From JAIQFF01 sp963788505 (GTDB taxonomy: Bacteria; Acidobacteriota; Terriglobia; Terriglobales; Acidobacteriaceae), in contig CAWBGY010000014.1 in the NCBI GenBank assembly GCA_963788505.1, positions 124,001-188,000 on the forward strand: 64,000 nucleotides of DNA, in the 5' to 3' direction. Numbering within the stretch: the first letter of the stretch is position 1; each line of letters starts with the position of its first letter. Of this stretch, positions 7,570 through 15,885 are shown piece after piece. The translations under genes and the position numbers were made by a program. The notes under the pieces are model-generated. The model searched no databases. It saw nothing but the letters and a program-made list of their open reading frames with translations, and had not been told where the DNA came from.

Positions 7570-8994
7570 ATGGAGCCCTTCACCGTCTCCTCCTCGGCCA
7601 CTGCCAAACCATCTGACGCCCAGCCCACCCTGGTTCGCGGCCTTTCGTTGCTGGATTCAGTATTGCTGCTGGTGAGCGGGATCATTGGCTCATCGATTTT
7701 TCTGACCGCCAAGGATATCGCTGGTCCCCTGCCCCAGCCCATGCTGTTTTTGCTGGTGTGGGTCCTGGGCGCGGTGATTTCCCTGTTCGGCTGCGTTGCC
7801 TTCGCCGAACTGGGATCCATGTTTCCCGACTCCGGCGGCCAGTACGTCTACCTGCGCGAGGCCTATGGCGACTTGCCGGCATTTCTCTACGGCTGGATGC
7901 TGTTCAGCGTGGCCAACGGCGGCACCATCGCTGCCCTCTGCGTGGCCTCGGCCGCCTATATGGGCCAGATCGTTCCCGTGATTTCGCAGGACCACATCGT
8001 GCTCTCGCTGGCGGGCATTACTCTCACCCGTGCTCACGTTGTGGGTCTGCTCCTCATCGCCGTGCTCACCTACGTCAATGTGGTTGGACTGCGCTGGGGC
8101 GCGCTACTGCAGAATGTCTCCACCTGGACGAAGTTTGGTGCCATGGCGGCCTTCGTTGGTCTGGGATTTGCGATTGGCAAAGGAAATTGGGCGAACTTCA
8201 GCGGGCATGGTCTCGGCCTGACCATGGGCCTGGGCCCGGGACAATTCATTTCCGCCATGGGCGTCGGGCTGATCGCCGTTTTCTGGGCTTACGACGGATG
8301 GGTTTACATCACCTGGGTAGCCGGCGAAGTCAAGAACCCACGCCGCAATGTGCCCTTGGCGATGGTGTTGGGCATCCTCACCGTGGGCGTGATTTACATG
8401 GCGATGAACATGACTTACGTTTATGCCATGCCGATGAGCGAAATCGCCAAACACGAAACCATCGCGCATGCGGCCGCGGCCGCGCTTTTTTCTCCGCATG
8501 CTGCCCTCTGGCTCTCCGCCACGATCGCCCTTTCCTGCTTCAGTGCGGCGGCCACCTGCACGCTTTCGGGGGCGCGGGTTTCGCTTGCCATGGCGCAGGA
8601 TGGCGTTTTTTTCAAGCGCATGGCGGAAATCCATCCCAAATGGCGCACCCCGGTTTTCGGCCTGATCGGACAGGGCATCTGGGCTGCGGTCCTGGCAGTG
8701 AGCGGGCGTTATGACCAGCTCTACACCTATGTCATCTACGGCATGGTGCTGTCCTACACGCTCACCGTGATTGGCCTGTTTGTCCTGCGCTGGAAGCGGC
8801 CTGACATTCCGCGTCCCTACCGTTGCGCGGGATATCCCTGGCTGCCCGGCATTTATGTGCTGGTCGGAACAGCGTGGACTTTGAACACGATCTTCACCCG
8901 GCCGACCGAGGCGTTCTGGGGCACCGCCATCATGCTGATCGGCGTACCCGGATATCTGTACTGGAAACGAAGCAGCCGGAAGGCAGCCGCTTAG
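7570..8994 (+). CDS. APC-family amino acid permease
   Basis: 474 residues with about twelve hydrophobic segments. The first contains the APC hallmark LLLVSGIIGSSIFLTAKDIA, and further family features are GCVAFAELGSMFPDSGGQYV (TM2-3 region), FWAYDGWVYITWVAGEVKNP (TM6 and loop) and RWKRPDIPRPYRC near TM10-11. The gene would encode a proton- or exchange-driven transporter of amino acids or amines in the inner membrane. It is followed at once by a second permease, and the region also encodes flavoprotein oxidoreductases and a folate-dependent GcvT-like protein, so uptake of an N-methylated or cyclic amino compound is plausible. The real substrate is unknown. Confidence 0.9.
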   Translation: MEPFTVSSSATAKPSDAQPTLVRGLSLLDSVLLLVSGIIGSSIFLTAKDIAGPLPQPMLFLLVWVLGAVISLFGCVAFAELGSMFPDSGGQYVYLREAYGDLPAFLYGWMLFSVANGGTIAALCVASAAYMGQIVPVISQDHIVLSLAGITLTRAHVVGLLLIAVLTYVNVVGLRWGALLQNVSTWTKFGAMAAFVGLGFAIGKGNWANFSGHGLGLTMGLGPGQFISAMGVGLIAVFWAYDGWVYITWVAGEVKNPRRNVPLAMVLGILTVGVIYMAMNMTYVYAMPMSEIAKHETIAHAAAAALFSPHAALWLSATIALSCFSAAATCTLSGARVSLAMAQDGVFFKRMAEIHPKWRTPVFGLIGQGIWAAVLAVSGRYDQLYTYVIYGMVLSYTLTVIGLFVLRWKRPDIPRPYRCAGYPWLPGIYVLVGTAWTLNTIFTRPTEAFWGTAIMLIGVPGYLYWKRSSRKAAA

Positions 8995-9062
8995 GGAGAC
9001 CTCGGTGTCCCCTGAGTCCTCCGTGGTTAGTTCGTATTCCCATGCGGCCCCGTGATGACTTG

Positions 9063-10532
9063 ATGCCCAATCCCGTCGCCAAAGCCGAGACTGCCAGCCA
9101 GCCCAAGGCCGTCATGGGCTTTCGCGATCTTGTGCTGTTCTATGTGGTCACGGGCGTCAGCCTGCGCTGGATCGCGACCGCCGCCTCTGCCGGTCCCAGT
9201 TCGATCGTCATCTGGTTTAGCGCGTTTCTGGTCTTCTACACTCCGCTGGCGCTCTCGGTCATTGAACTCTCCTCGCGCTATCCCGAGGAGGGCGGCATTT
9301 ACGTGTGGTCGAAAATCGCCTTTGGTGATTTTGCCGGATTCATCACCGCCTGGACTTATTGGGCCTGCAACCTGCCCTACTTCCCCGCCGTGCTCTACTT
9401 CGCCGCCAGCAACGCGCTTTACATCCGCCACGACTGGGGCCGTTTCTCCAATAGCACAACGTTTTACATCGTGTTCTCTCTGGTCGCGCTCTCGCTGGCC
9501 ACGCTGCTCAACATTTTCGGGCTCAACGTGGGCACCTGGCTGCATAACCTGGGCGCGCTCGCCATGTGGATCCCGGTGGGCATCATCGTCGTGATGGGGG
9601 CGGTGGCCTGGCATCGTTTCGGGACGGCTACGTCGTTCACGATTCACTCCATGACGCCGGGCCTGCAGCTCAAGGACATGATTTTCTGGTCGGTCCTGAT
9701 CTTTGCCTTCGCGGGATCGGAGACCGCTTCCATCATGGGAGGAGAAATCAAGAACCCCCGCCGGTCCATTCCGCGCGCGCTATTAGTCGCCGGAGTGACC
9801 ATTACGTTCTGTTATATCGTGGGCACGATCAGCGTGCTGGTGGCGCTGCCGTCGTCGGAAGTCGGCAACTTGCAGGGATTGATGCAGGCGGTTTCAAGGA
9901 CCGCGGAGCGCGTCGGCTTCGAAGGCATTATTCCATTTGTCGCGTTGCTCATAACTCTCAGCAACGTGGGCGCTGCCGGCGCCTACCTGGCGGCGGGCGC
10001 GCGCCTGCCGTTTGTGGCCGGCATCGATCGCTTTCTACCCCCCGCATTCGCCGCCCTCCATCCCCGATGGAAGACGCCGTGGGTCGGGCTGCTTACCCAG
10101 TTCGTCTTTGGCGCATTGTTTATTTTTCTCGGGCAGGCCGGCACCAGCATCAAGGGCGCCTATGACGTCCTGGTCAGCATGGGCATCATTACCTACTTCA
10201 TCCCCTTCTTGTTCTTGTTTGCAGCAATGTTCAAGCTGCAGAACGACCCGGCTGGGCCCGACGTGATCCGCGTCCCTGGCGGCAAGCCAGTCGCCACACT
10301 GGTCGCGATCGTGGGCCTGACGACCACCACGTTCACCATCGGCCTGTCGTTGATCCCGCAGCCGGACGAACCCAACAAGCTGCTGGCGGTGATCAAGATC
10401 GTGGGGCTATCCGGATTGCTGGTGCTGATCGGCGCCTGGATCTACTGGGCTGGCAAGAAAAGAGCGGCGAGAGAACAGTGGGACCGAGTCACCACGGAGG
10501 CGAGCGGAGACGACAGAGAGAAAACAGACTAA
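9063..10532 (+). CDS. Second APC-family amino acid permease
   Basis: 489 residues from the ATG at 9063 (MPNPVAKAETASQ); an ATG at 9042 would add seven residues, and the longer open frame back to 8823 runs inside the previous gene and is rejected. About twelve hydrophobic helices are present, with family blocks LSVIELSSRYPEEGGIYVWS, FAFAGSETASIMGGEIKNPR and IPRALLVAGVTITFCYIVGT. It is distinct from the first permease rather than a recent duplicate. The two genes lie 68 bp apart in the same direction and are probably co-transcribed. Confidence 0.88.
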   Translation: MPNPVAKAETASQPKAVMGFRDLVLFYVVTGVSLRWIATAASAGPSSIVIWFSAFLVFYTPLALSVIELSSRYPEEGGIYVWSKIAFGDFAGFITAWTYWACNLPYFPAVLYFAASNALYIRHDWGRFSNSTTFYIVFSLVALSLATLLNIFGLNVGTWLHNLGALAMWIPVGIIVVMGAVAWHRFGTATSFTIHSMTPGLQLKDMIFWSVLIFAFAGSETASIMGGEIKNPRRSIPRALLVAGVTITFCYIVGTISVLVALPSSEVGNLQGLMQAVSRTAERVGFEGIIPFVALLITLSNVGAAGAYLAAGARLPFVAGIDRFLPPAFAALHPRWKTPWVGLLTQFVFGALFIFLGQAGTSIKGAYDVLVSMGIITYFIPFLFLFAAMFKLQNDPAGPDVIRVPGGKPVATLVAIVGLTTTTFTIGLSLIPQPDEPNKLLAVIKIVGLSGLLVLIGAWIYWAGKKRAAREQWDRVTTEASGDDREKTD

Positions 10533-10576
10533 GGTTCTCTCGGTAACGGTCTGTGCCTCCGTGCGTAACAGAAAGG

Positions 10577-11776
10577 CTACACCGGCACCGCGGTCTTTCG
10601 CTCCGGATTGAAGAACGGCATTTTCACAATCTTTGCCGTCACCTTCTGCCGCATGGCTTCGATGGTGATTTCCATCTGCAGCTTGGTGCCGATTTGCGAG
10701 TGGGCCGTCTCTACGCTGGCCAGCGCGATCATCTTTTTCAGCACCGGCGACCAGGTCGTGGTCGTCGCCTTGCCCACCTGCTTTTCGTCCAGGTACAACG
10801 GAACCGCAACGCGCGAAGCCTGGCTGGGGGCGGCGGGCGACAGCCCAAATTTCTCGTAACGTTCCTCGACCTCAGGCCAATCGATCTCGAGTCCGACAAA
10901 CTGCCGGGGCACGCCGTGCTTCTGTTGCTGTAGCAAAGCGGCTTTGCCGATGAAGTTCTCTTTCTCCAGATGGACCATCTTGCCGAAACCCAGCTCGTAG
11001 GGGGAATATTTCTGCGGCGCGATCAGCGCCTTCTTGCTGCTGGTGTAGTCCACTTCGATCAGCAATAACCCGGCCTCGACCCGGGCCACATCCAGCGCCA
11101 GCATGCCGGCGGCATGGATGTCGAACTGTTTGCCCCGGTCCATCAGCACGTCCCAGACTTTCACCGCATCGCTCCACGGGACCCAGATCTCATAGCCCAG
11201 GTCGCCGGTGTATCCGGTGCGCGAGATGTCCACAAAAACATTGCCGATCTTGCCCCGCGTCATGCGGAAGTATTTGAGATTGGAAATGTCGGTTGCTTCC
11301 GTAACCGCCTTGAGCAGCTTGCCCGATGTTGGACCCTGCAGCGCCAGCGCGGCCAGTTTCTCGGAAATGTCCTCGACCTGGACATCCATGTTCAAACCGT
11401 TCTGCCGGAACCAGCGCAGGCTGGGATCGGCCGCGGTCCAGCGATACTTGTTCTCTTCCAGGCGCGTGACGGTGCCATCGTCGATCACTTTTCCCTGCTC
11501 GTCGCACCAGCAGCAATAAATGACCTGGCCCACCCTCACCTTGCTCGCATCGCGCGTAATGATGCGGTTCACCAGCTTGGTGGCGTCCTTGCCCGTGATC
11601 AGATACTTGTAGAGAGGTGTGATATCAATCAGCGCGGCCGCGTTGCGGATGGCGTTGTACTCGTGCTCGTGGTGCACTTCGTACACGCTGACGGCGTAAT
11701 AGCCCGACCACTCGCGGTAGTTGAGGCTTTGACAAAGTGGAAACGTTCTTTCGTGAAAAGCGGTTCCGACGGGCAA
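10577..11776 (-). CDS. GcvT-like aminomethyltransferase/folate-binding protein
   Basis: 399 residues covering the whole GcvT fold: N-terminal folate domain (YNAIRNAAALIDITPLYKYL, then LVNRIITRDASKVRVGQVIY), FVDISRTGYTGDLGYEIWVP in the middle, the FIGKAALL segment, and a C-terminal barrel. Relatives include glycine-cleavage T protein, DmdA, sarcosine/dimethylglycine dehydrogenase folate domains and folate-dependent demethylases; the sequence cannot choose between them. No gcvH or gcvP is nearby, so a stand-alone demethylase or C1-transfer role fits better than glycine cleavage. The TTG start at 11776 is supported by GAGGA eight bases upstream. It is convergent with the permease pair and divergent from the two flavoproteins. 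Confidence 0.8.
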   Translation of the reverse strand: MPVGTAFHERTFPLCQSLNYREWSGYYAVSVYEVHHEHEYNAIRNAAALIDITPLYKYLITGKDATKLVNRIITRDASKVRVGQVIYCCWCDEQGKVIDDGTVTRLEENKYRWTAADPSLRWFRQNGLNMDVQVEDISEKLAALALQGPTSGKLLKAVTEATDISNLKYFRMTRGKIGNVFVDISRTGYTGDLGYEIWVPWSDAVKVWDVLMDRGKQFDIHAAGMLALDVARVEAGLLLIEVDYTSSKKALIAPQKYSPYELGFGKMVHLEKENFIGKAALLQQQKHGVPRQFVGLEIDWPEVEERYEKFGLSPAAPSQASRVAVPLYLDEKQVGKATTTTWSPVLKKMIALASVETAHSQIGTKLQMEITIEAMRQKVTAKIVKMPFFNPERKTAVPV

Positions 11777-12232
11777 GGTAGTTTCCTCGATAGTCTTCAG
11801 TTCAGGGAGAAAAGCGTCGCAGCTGGATTATAAGCAGTGCCGGCGCTGTGACGCCAGTATCCGATGACTGCTGGTCACGCCTGGTAGGCCTCGCTTTTCT
11901 GCCTTAATTTGCGCCCTTTGCGGAATCCCTTCGCGTTCTTTGCGGTTAAAGATCCTTACCGCTAAGTTCGCCAAGCACTCCGCAAAGATCGCAAAGGAGT
12001 GGAGCGAACACGACCGATCTTTGCAGACAAGACACTCCCTTCCCGGTAGAATGGGCCTTCGGTCAGAACCCATGCAAATCATGACATCACCCTGGAGCGT
12101 CATTCTTACCTGGACCGTCCTCCCCAGCGGGCTCTGAGCCCCGGCCTTCGTTGTTTCCGGAAACTGTTAGAATCCTGGCAATCTTTGCAACCCAACACAG
12201 TCCAACTCACGGACTGGGAATTGAAAGCTGGC
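11777..12232. other. Intergenic, 456 bp divergent region
   Basis: Contains the divergent promoters of the GcvT-like and first flavoprotein genes and the repeat at 11909-11997. A short frame at 11940-12137 runs through the repeat and is not believed. No riboswitch-like structure was recognised. Confidence 0.5.
11909..11997. repeat. Imperfect inverted repeat of TTTGCGG words
   Basis: Segment 11909-11948 (TTGCGCCCTTTGCGGAATCC...) is roughly the reverse complement of 11957-11997 (...CTCCGCAAAGATCGCAAAGG). Related words (ACCGCAAAGGGCGCAAAGAG) occur again near 19756-19775, so this is a dispersed family. Confidence 0.7.
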
Positions 12233-13831
12233 ATGCCGTCCAATTCGAAATACGACGCGATCATCATCGGCGGAGGTCACAACGGCCTGACTACGGCAGC
12301 GTATCTGGCGCGCGCCGGGAAAAAAGTTCTGGTGCTGGAGCGCCGGCACGTGCTCGGCGGCGCCGCTGTCACCGAAGAGGTCTTCCCGGGATTCAAGTTT
12401 TCGGTGTGCTCCTACGTAGTCTCGCTACTGCGCCCCGAAATCATTCGCGATCTCGATCTTCCCCGCCATGGCCTGGAAATCCTGCCGCTCGATGGCACGT
12501 TTACTCCCATGCCCAGCGGTGACTATTTGTGGAGGGTCAACGATCACGGCAAGACCCATCGCGAGATCGCGCGCCACTCGAAGGTTGACGCGGAGGCTTA
12601 CGACGAATTTGGCAAGGCGATGCAGGCCATGTGCCGTTTCGTCAAACCCATCCTGAGCATGGTCCCTCCCGACCCGGCCACGCTGAATCCGAAAGAATTG
12701 ATGAAGCTGCTGTTCATCGGCCGACGTTTCCAGGACATGACCAGCGAGGACAAATATAACCAGGTGCAGTTGATGACCATGAGCGCCATTGACTTCCTGG
12801 ATCAATGGTTTGAAACCGATGTGCTCAAGGCAACGATGTCCGCCTCGGGCATCATCGGAACCTTCCTGGGCGTACGTTCGCCAGGAACCGCCTACGTTCT
12901 GCTGCATCACTACATGGGGGAGATTGACGGCGCGTTTCGTTCCTGGGGATTTGCCCGCGGCGGCACTGGCGCAATTTCGAACGCCATCGCCGACGCGGCC
13001 CGCGAATCCGGCGCTGAAATCCGCACCAAGGCCCCGATCGCGCAGATCATCGTGAAGAACGGCAAGGCTAAAGGCGTCGTTCTAGCTGACGGTGACGAGA
13101 TCTATGCCGACATCATCTCGTCGAGCGTCGATCCCCGGTTGACGTTCACAAAAATGATCGAGGCGGGAACTCTGCCCTCCGAATTCCTGGAAGAAGTGAA
13201 CCGCTACAAATTCCGCGGCTCTTCCGGCAAGGTGAACCTGGCGCTCGATGCGCTGCCCAGCTTCAAGTGCATGCCCGGCCCAGGAGAACATCTGCGTGGC
13301 GCGATCTCGATTTCTCCCAGCGTCGAATACATGGAGCGCGCATACGACGACGCCAAGTACGGGAACTTCTCCCGCCGTCCTTACATCGACATGGTCATAC
13401 CCACGCTGACCGATCCCTCCGTCGCGCCGCCGGGAAAGCACATCATGTCCTGCTTCGTGCAATACGCGCCTTACAAGCTGCGCCCCGGCCTCAACTGGGA
13501 CGATCAGAAGGAAGCTTTCGGCGACAACGTGATCGATACCATCGCCGAGTACGCGCCCAACATAAAGGACATTATTCTGCACCGCCAAGTGGTCACGCCC
13601 CTCGATCTGGAACGCGAGTTTGGCCTGAGCGAAGGCAACATCTTCCAGGGCGAGCTCTCGCTGGAGCAGCTTTTTTTCCTGCGGCCGGTACCGGGCTGGG
13701 CACAATTCCGCACGCCGATCAAGAACCTGTACATGTGCGGATCGGCGACCCATCCCGGCGGCGGCATCATGGGCGGCCCCGGCAGGCTGGCGGCTCTGGA
13801 AATTCTGAAAGACTTCAAGGGGGCGGCCTAG
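12233..13831 (+). CDS. PYROXD2/CrtI-like FAD-dependent oxidoreductase
   Basis: About 532 residues. The N-terminal dinucleotide fold reads YDAIIIGGGHNGLTTAAYLA followed by KKVLVLERRHVLGGAA, and the C-terminal FAD motif reads NLYMCGSATHPGGGIMGGPG. This arrangement is that of the phytoene-desaturase/PYROXD2 superfamily. No carotenoid genes are nearby, and the gene is followed 18 bp later by a paralogue, so a carotenoid role is not supported. Oxidation of an amine or amino compound imported by the adjacent permeases is possible. ATG 12233 is chosen over an in-frame TTG at 12185; neither has a strong ribosome site. Confidence 0.85.
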   Translation: MPSNSKYDAIIIGGGHNGLTTAAYLARAGKKVLVLERRHVLGGAAVTEEVFPGFKFSVCSYVVSLLRPEIIRDLDLPRHGLEILPLDGTFTPMPSGDYLWRVNDHGKTHREIARHSKVDAEAYDEFGKAMQAMCRFVKPILSMVPPDPATLNPKELMKLLFIGRRFQDMTSEDKYNQVQLMTMSAIDFLDQWFETDVLKATMSASGIIGTFLGVRSPGTAYVLLHHYMGEIDGAFRSWGFARGGTGAISNAIADAARESGAEIRTKAPIAQIIVKNGKAKGVVLADGDEIYADIISSSVDPRLTFTKMIEAGTLPSEFLEEVNRYKFRGSSGKVNLALDALPSFKCMPGPGEHLRGAISISPSVEYMERAYDDAKYGNFSRRPYIDMVIPTLTDPSVAPPGKHIMSCFVQYAPYKLRPGLNWDDQKEAFGDNVIDTIAEYAPNIKDIILHRQVVTPLDLEREFGLSEGNIFQGELSLEQLFFLRPVPGWAQFRTPIKNLYMCGSATHPGGGIMGGPGRLAALEILKDFKGAA

Positions 13832-13849
13832 CTGGCCGGAACAAAGAGC

Positions 13850-15439
13850 ATGCGTGCGAACCGCGACGTCGTCATCATCGGCGGCGGCCATAACGGGCTG
13901 GTCACCGCCTTCTACCTGGCCAAAGCCGGGTACAAGCCGCTGGTGCTGGAGCGTCGCGCTCAACCCGGCGGCGCCGCCATCACGGAAGAATTCCATGCCG
14001 GCTTCCGCTGCTCCACGCTGGCGCACTCGGCTGGACCGCTGCGGCGCGACATCGTCCGCGACATGCAGTTGGAGAAGCACGGCCTCAACATGATCAAGAC
14101 GGATGTCGCCGTGACTGCACTGTCACCCGACGGCCGTGCTCTCATTCTCTACAATAACGGCGAAAAGGCGGCCCACGAAATCGCGGAGTTCTCGCAAAAG
14201 GACGCCACCCGATATCCCCAGTTCCAGTCATCGCTGGCCAAAATGGGCCGCGTCATTGGCAAGGCGCTCACCCTGGCTCCGCCCGACATTGACCATCCCA
14301 GCAAAGGCGATCTGTGGGGAATGCTCCATACCGGCCGCGCGGTTCGCAAGCTGGGCCGCAGGGATATGTACCGCTTGCTGCGCTGGGGGCCGATGGCGGT
14401 GGCTGACCTGGTGGCGGAATACTTCGAGACTGAACTGCTCCGCGCCACTATCGCGGCCCGCGGAATCTTCGGAACCTTTCTGGGTCCATGGTCGGCGGGC
14501 AGCAGCCTGGTTCTTCTTATACGCGCCGCTGGAGATGACCAACCTGCCGGCACGTCATGGTTCGCTGCCGGGGGCATGGGCGCCGTGACGCAAGCCATGG
14601 CCTCCGCCGCGCAGCAAGCCGGAGCCAAAATACGAAGCGGCGCGGAGGTGATCGAGGTTCGCGTAAAGGACGGTATTGCCAGCGGCGTGGTGCTTTCCAA
14701 TGGCGAAGAAATTGCAGCCCGAGCGGTTATCTCGAATGCCGACCCCAAACGTACCCTGCTGAAGCTGGTGGACCCGGTGCAACTCTCGCCGGATTTTGTG
14801 ATGAAGCTGCAGCACTATCGCATGCCCGGCACGGTTGCCAAGGTCAACCTTGCGCTCTCCGGTCTCCCCAAGTTCAGCGCGCTTCAGGGGGAAAATCACG
14901 ATCGTGCCCTCAGCAGCCGGATTCACATTGGCCCGGAAATCGATTACCTCGAGCGGGCCTTCGACGAATCGAAGTACGGTAATTTCTCCAGGCAGCCTTA
15001 TCTCGAAGTCGCCATCCCGTCGCTCACCGATCCCTCGCTCGCGCCCGAGGGCAAGCACGTGATGTCGATCTACATGCAGTATGCCCCCTACAAACTAAAG
15101 GGCACCGACTGGGAAAAACAGCGGGTATCGTTAGGCGACACCGTAGTCAAGACACTGGCCCAGTATGCTCCCAACCTGCCCGAGCTGATCTTGAGCCACC
15201 AGATCATCACACCGCAGGATTTGGAAGAAACCTACGGCCTGACGGGCGGACACATCTTCCACGGCGAACTCTCTCTGGACCAGTTCTTTACCATGCGTCC
15301 GCTACTGGATTGGGCGCGCTATCGCACGCCCATCCAGAATCTCTACCTGTGCGGCTCGGGCACGCATCCAGGCGCGGGATTGACTGGCGGCTCGGGCGCA
15401 AACGCCGCGCGAGAGATCTTAAAAGATCTGAAGAAGTAA
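13850..15439 (+). CDS. Second PYROXD2/CrtI-like FAD-dependent oxidoreductase
   Basis: 529 residues, collinear with the preceding protein: VVIIGGGHNGLVTAFYLAKA, LVLERRAQPGGAAITEEFHA, a shared YGNFSRQPYLEVAIPSLTDP block (the upstream paralogue has YGNFSRRPYIDMVIPTLTDP), and LYLCGSGTHPGAGLTGGSGA at the end. The two proteins differ most in the central substrate region, as expected for duplicated subunits or enzymes of different specificity. The 18-bp gap indicates one transcript. They may act as a hetero-dimer or on successive substrates; that is inference. Confidence 0.85.
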   Translation: MRANRDVVIIGGGHNGLVTAFYLAKAGYKPLVLERRAQPGGAAITEEFHAGFRCSTLAHSAGPLRRDIVRDMQLEKHGLNMIKTDVAVTALSPDGRALILYNNGEKAAHEIAEFSQKDATRYPQFQSSLAKMGRVIGKALTLAPPDIDHPSKGDLWGMLHTGRAVRKLGRRDMYRLLRWGPMAVADLVAEYFETELLRATIAARGIFGTFLGPWSAGSSLVLLIRAAGDDQPAGTSWFAAGGMGAVTQAMASAAQQAGAKIRSGAEVIEVRVKDGIASGVVLSNGEEIAARAVISNADPKRTLLKLVDPVQLSPDFVMKLQHYRMPGTVAKVNLALSGLPKFSALQGENHDRALSSRIHIGPEIDYLERAFDESKYGNFSRQPYLEVAIPSLTDPSLAPEGKHVMSIYMQYAPYKLKGTDWEKQRVSLGDTVVKTLAQYAPNLPELILSHQIITPQDLEETYGLTGGHIFHGELSLDQFFTMRPLLDWARYRTPIQNLYLCGSGTHPGAGLTGGSGANAAREILKDLKK

Positions 15440-15885
15440 CCGCCTGTCATCCTGAGCTGTCATCCTGAGCGCAGCCTGAGCGTTCGCTTGCGTGCGCTCA
15501 GGCGGAGTCGAAGGACCCCTATAGCCATCACAGGCCATGTGGACACAGCCGCCCTCGGCTGTGCCGCGGAGCGCAGCTCCGCTTTTTAGGCCGCGAAAAT
15601 CCAGCGCAAACTTCGGTGGTACGCGACCAGACGGGCCCGGCCGAGGCAGCCGTCAAATTGGCCTGTGACAGTTATAGGGGTCCTTCGACTCATCCGCTCC
15701 TTCGCGAGCGAAGGAGCGGAATCGCTCAGGATGACACCCTGAACTTTAGCTGTCTTTCATCCACCATTGTGACTTTAGTGCCATCCCTTTGGGAAAACGA
15801 TTGTGCGAGCAGCCCGCCTTAGGTTTTACTAGTCCAAACCTGTGTTCACAGCGTTCCGCAGGCTCAGATCAGCGGGAGTGAAACT
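15440..15885. other. Intergenic, 446 bp, mostly repeat
   Basis: Dominated by the inverted repeat described separately. Between the arms is a GC palindrome (GGAGCGCAGCTCC near 15576). The last 150 bp before 15886 look like unique promoter sequence. No gene is supported. Confidence 0.5.
15447..15737. repeat. Long inverted repeat of the GTCATCCTGAGC family
   Basis: GAGTCGAAGGACCCCTATA at 15505-15523 and its exact reverse complement at 15673-15691 form 19-bp arms, and the similarity extends inward (ATCACAGGCC / GGCCTGTGA) and outward (CATCCTGAGCG at 15457-15475 against CGCTCAGGATGAC at 15723-15735). Inside are secondary palindromes (CGCTCCTTCGCGAGCGAAGG). Words of this type are common intergenic repeats in Acidobacteriota genomes. 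No transposase is present. Confidence 0.8.

Noticed and set aside
11940..12137. Plus-strand frame of 65 codons before the first flavoprotein
   Set aside because: It is mostly dispersed-repeat sequence and has no ribosome site or recognisable family.
12233..15439. Carotenoid desaturase pair (CrtI-type)
   Set aside because: Fold and FAD motifs fit, but there is no crtB, crtE or other carotenoid gene nearby and the context is amino compound transport.
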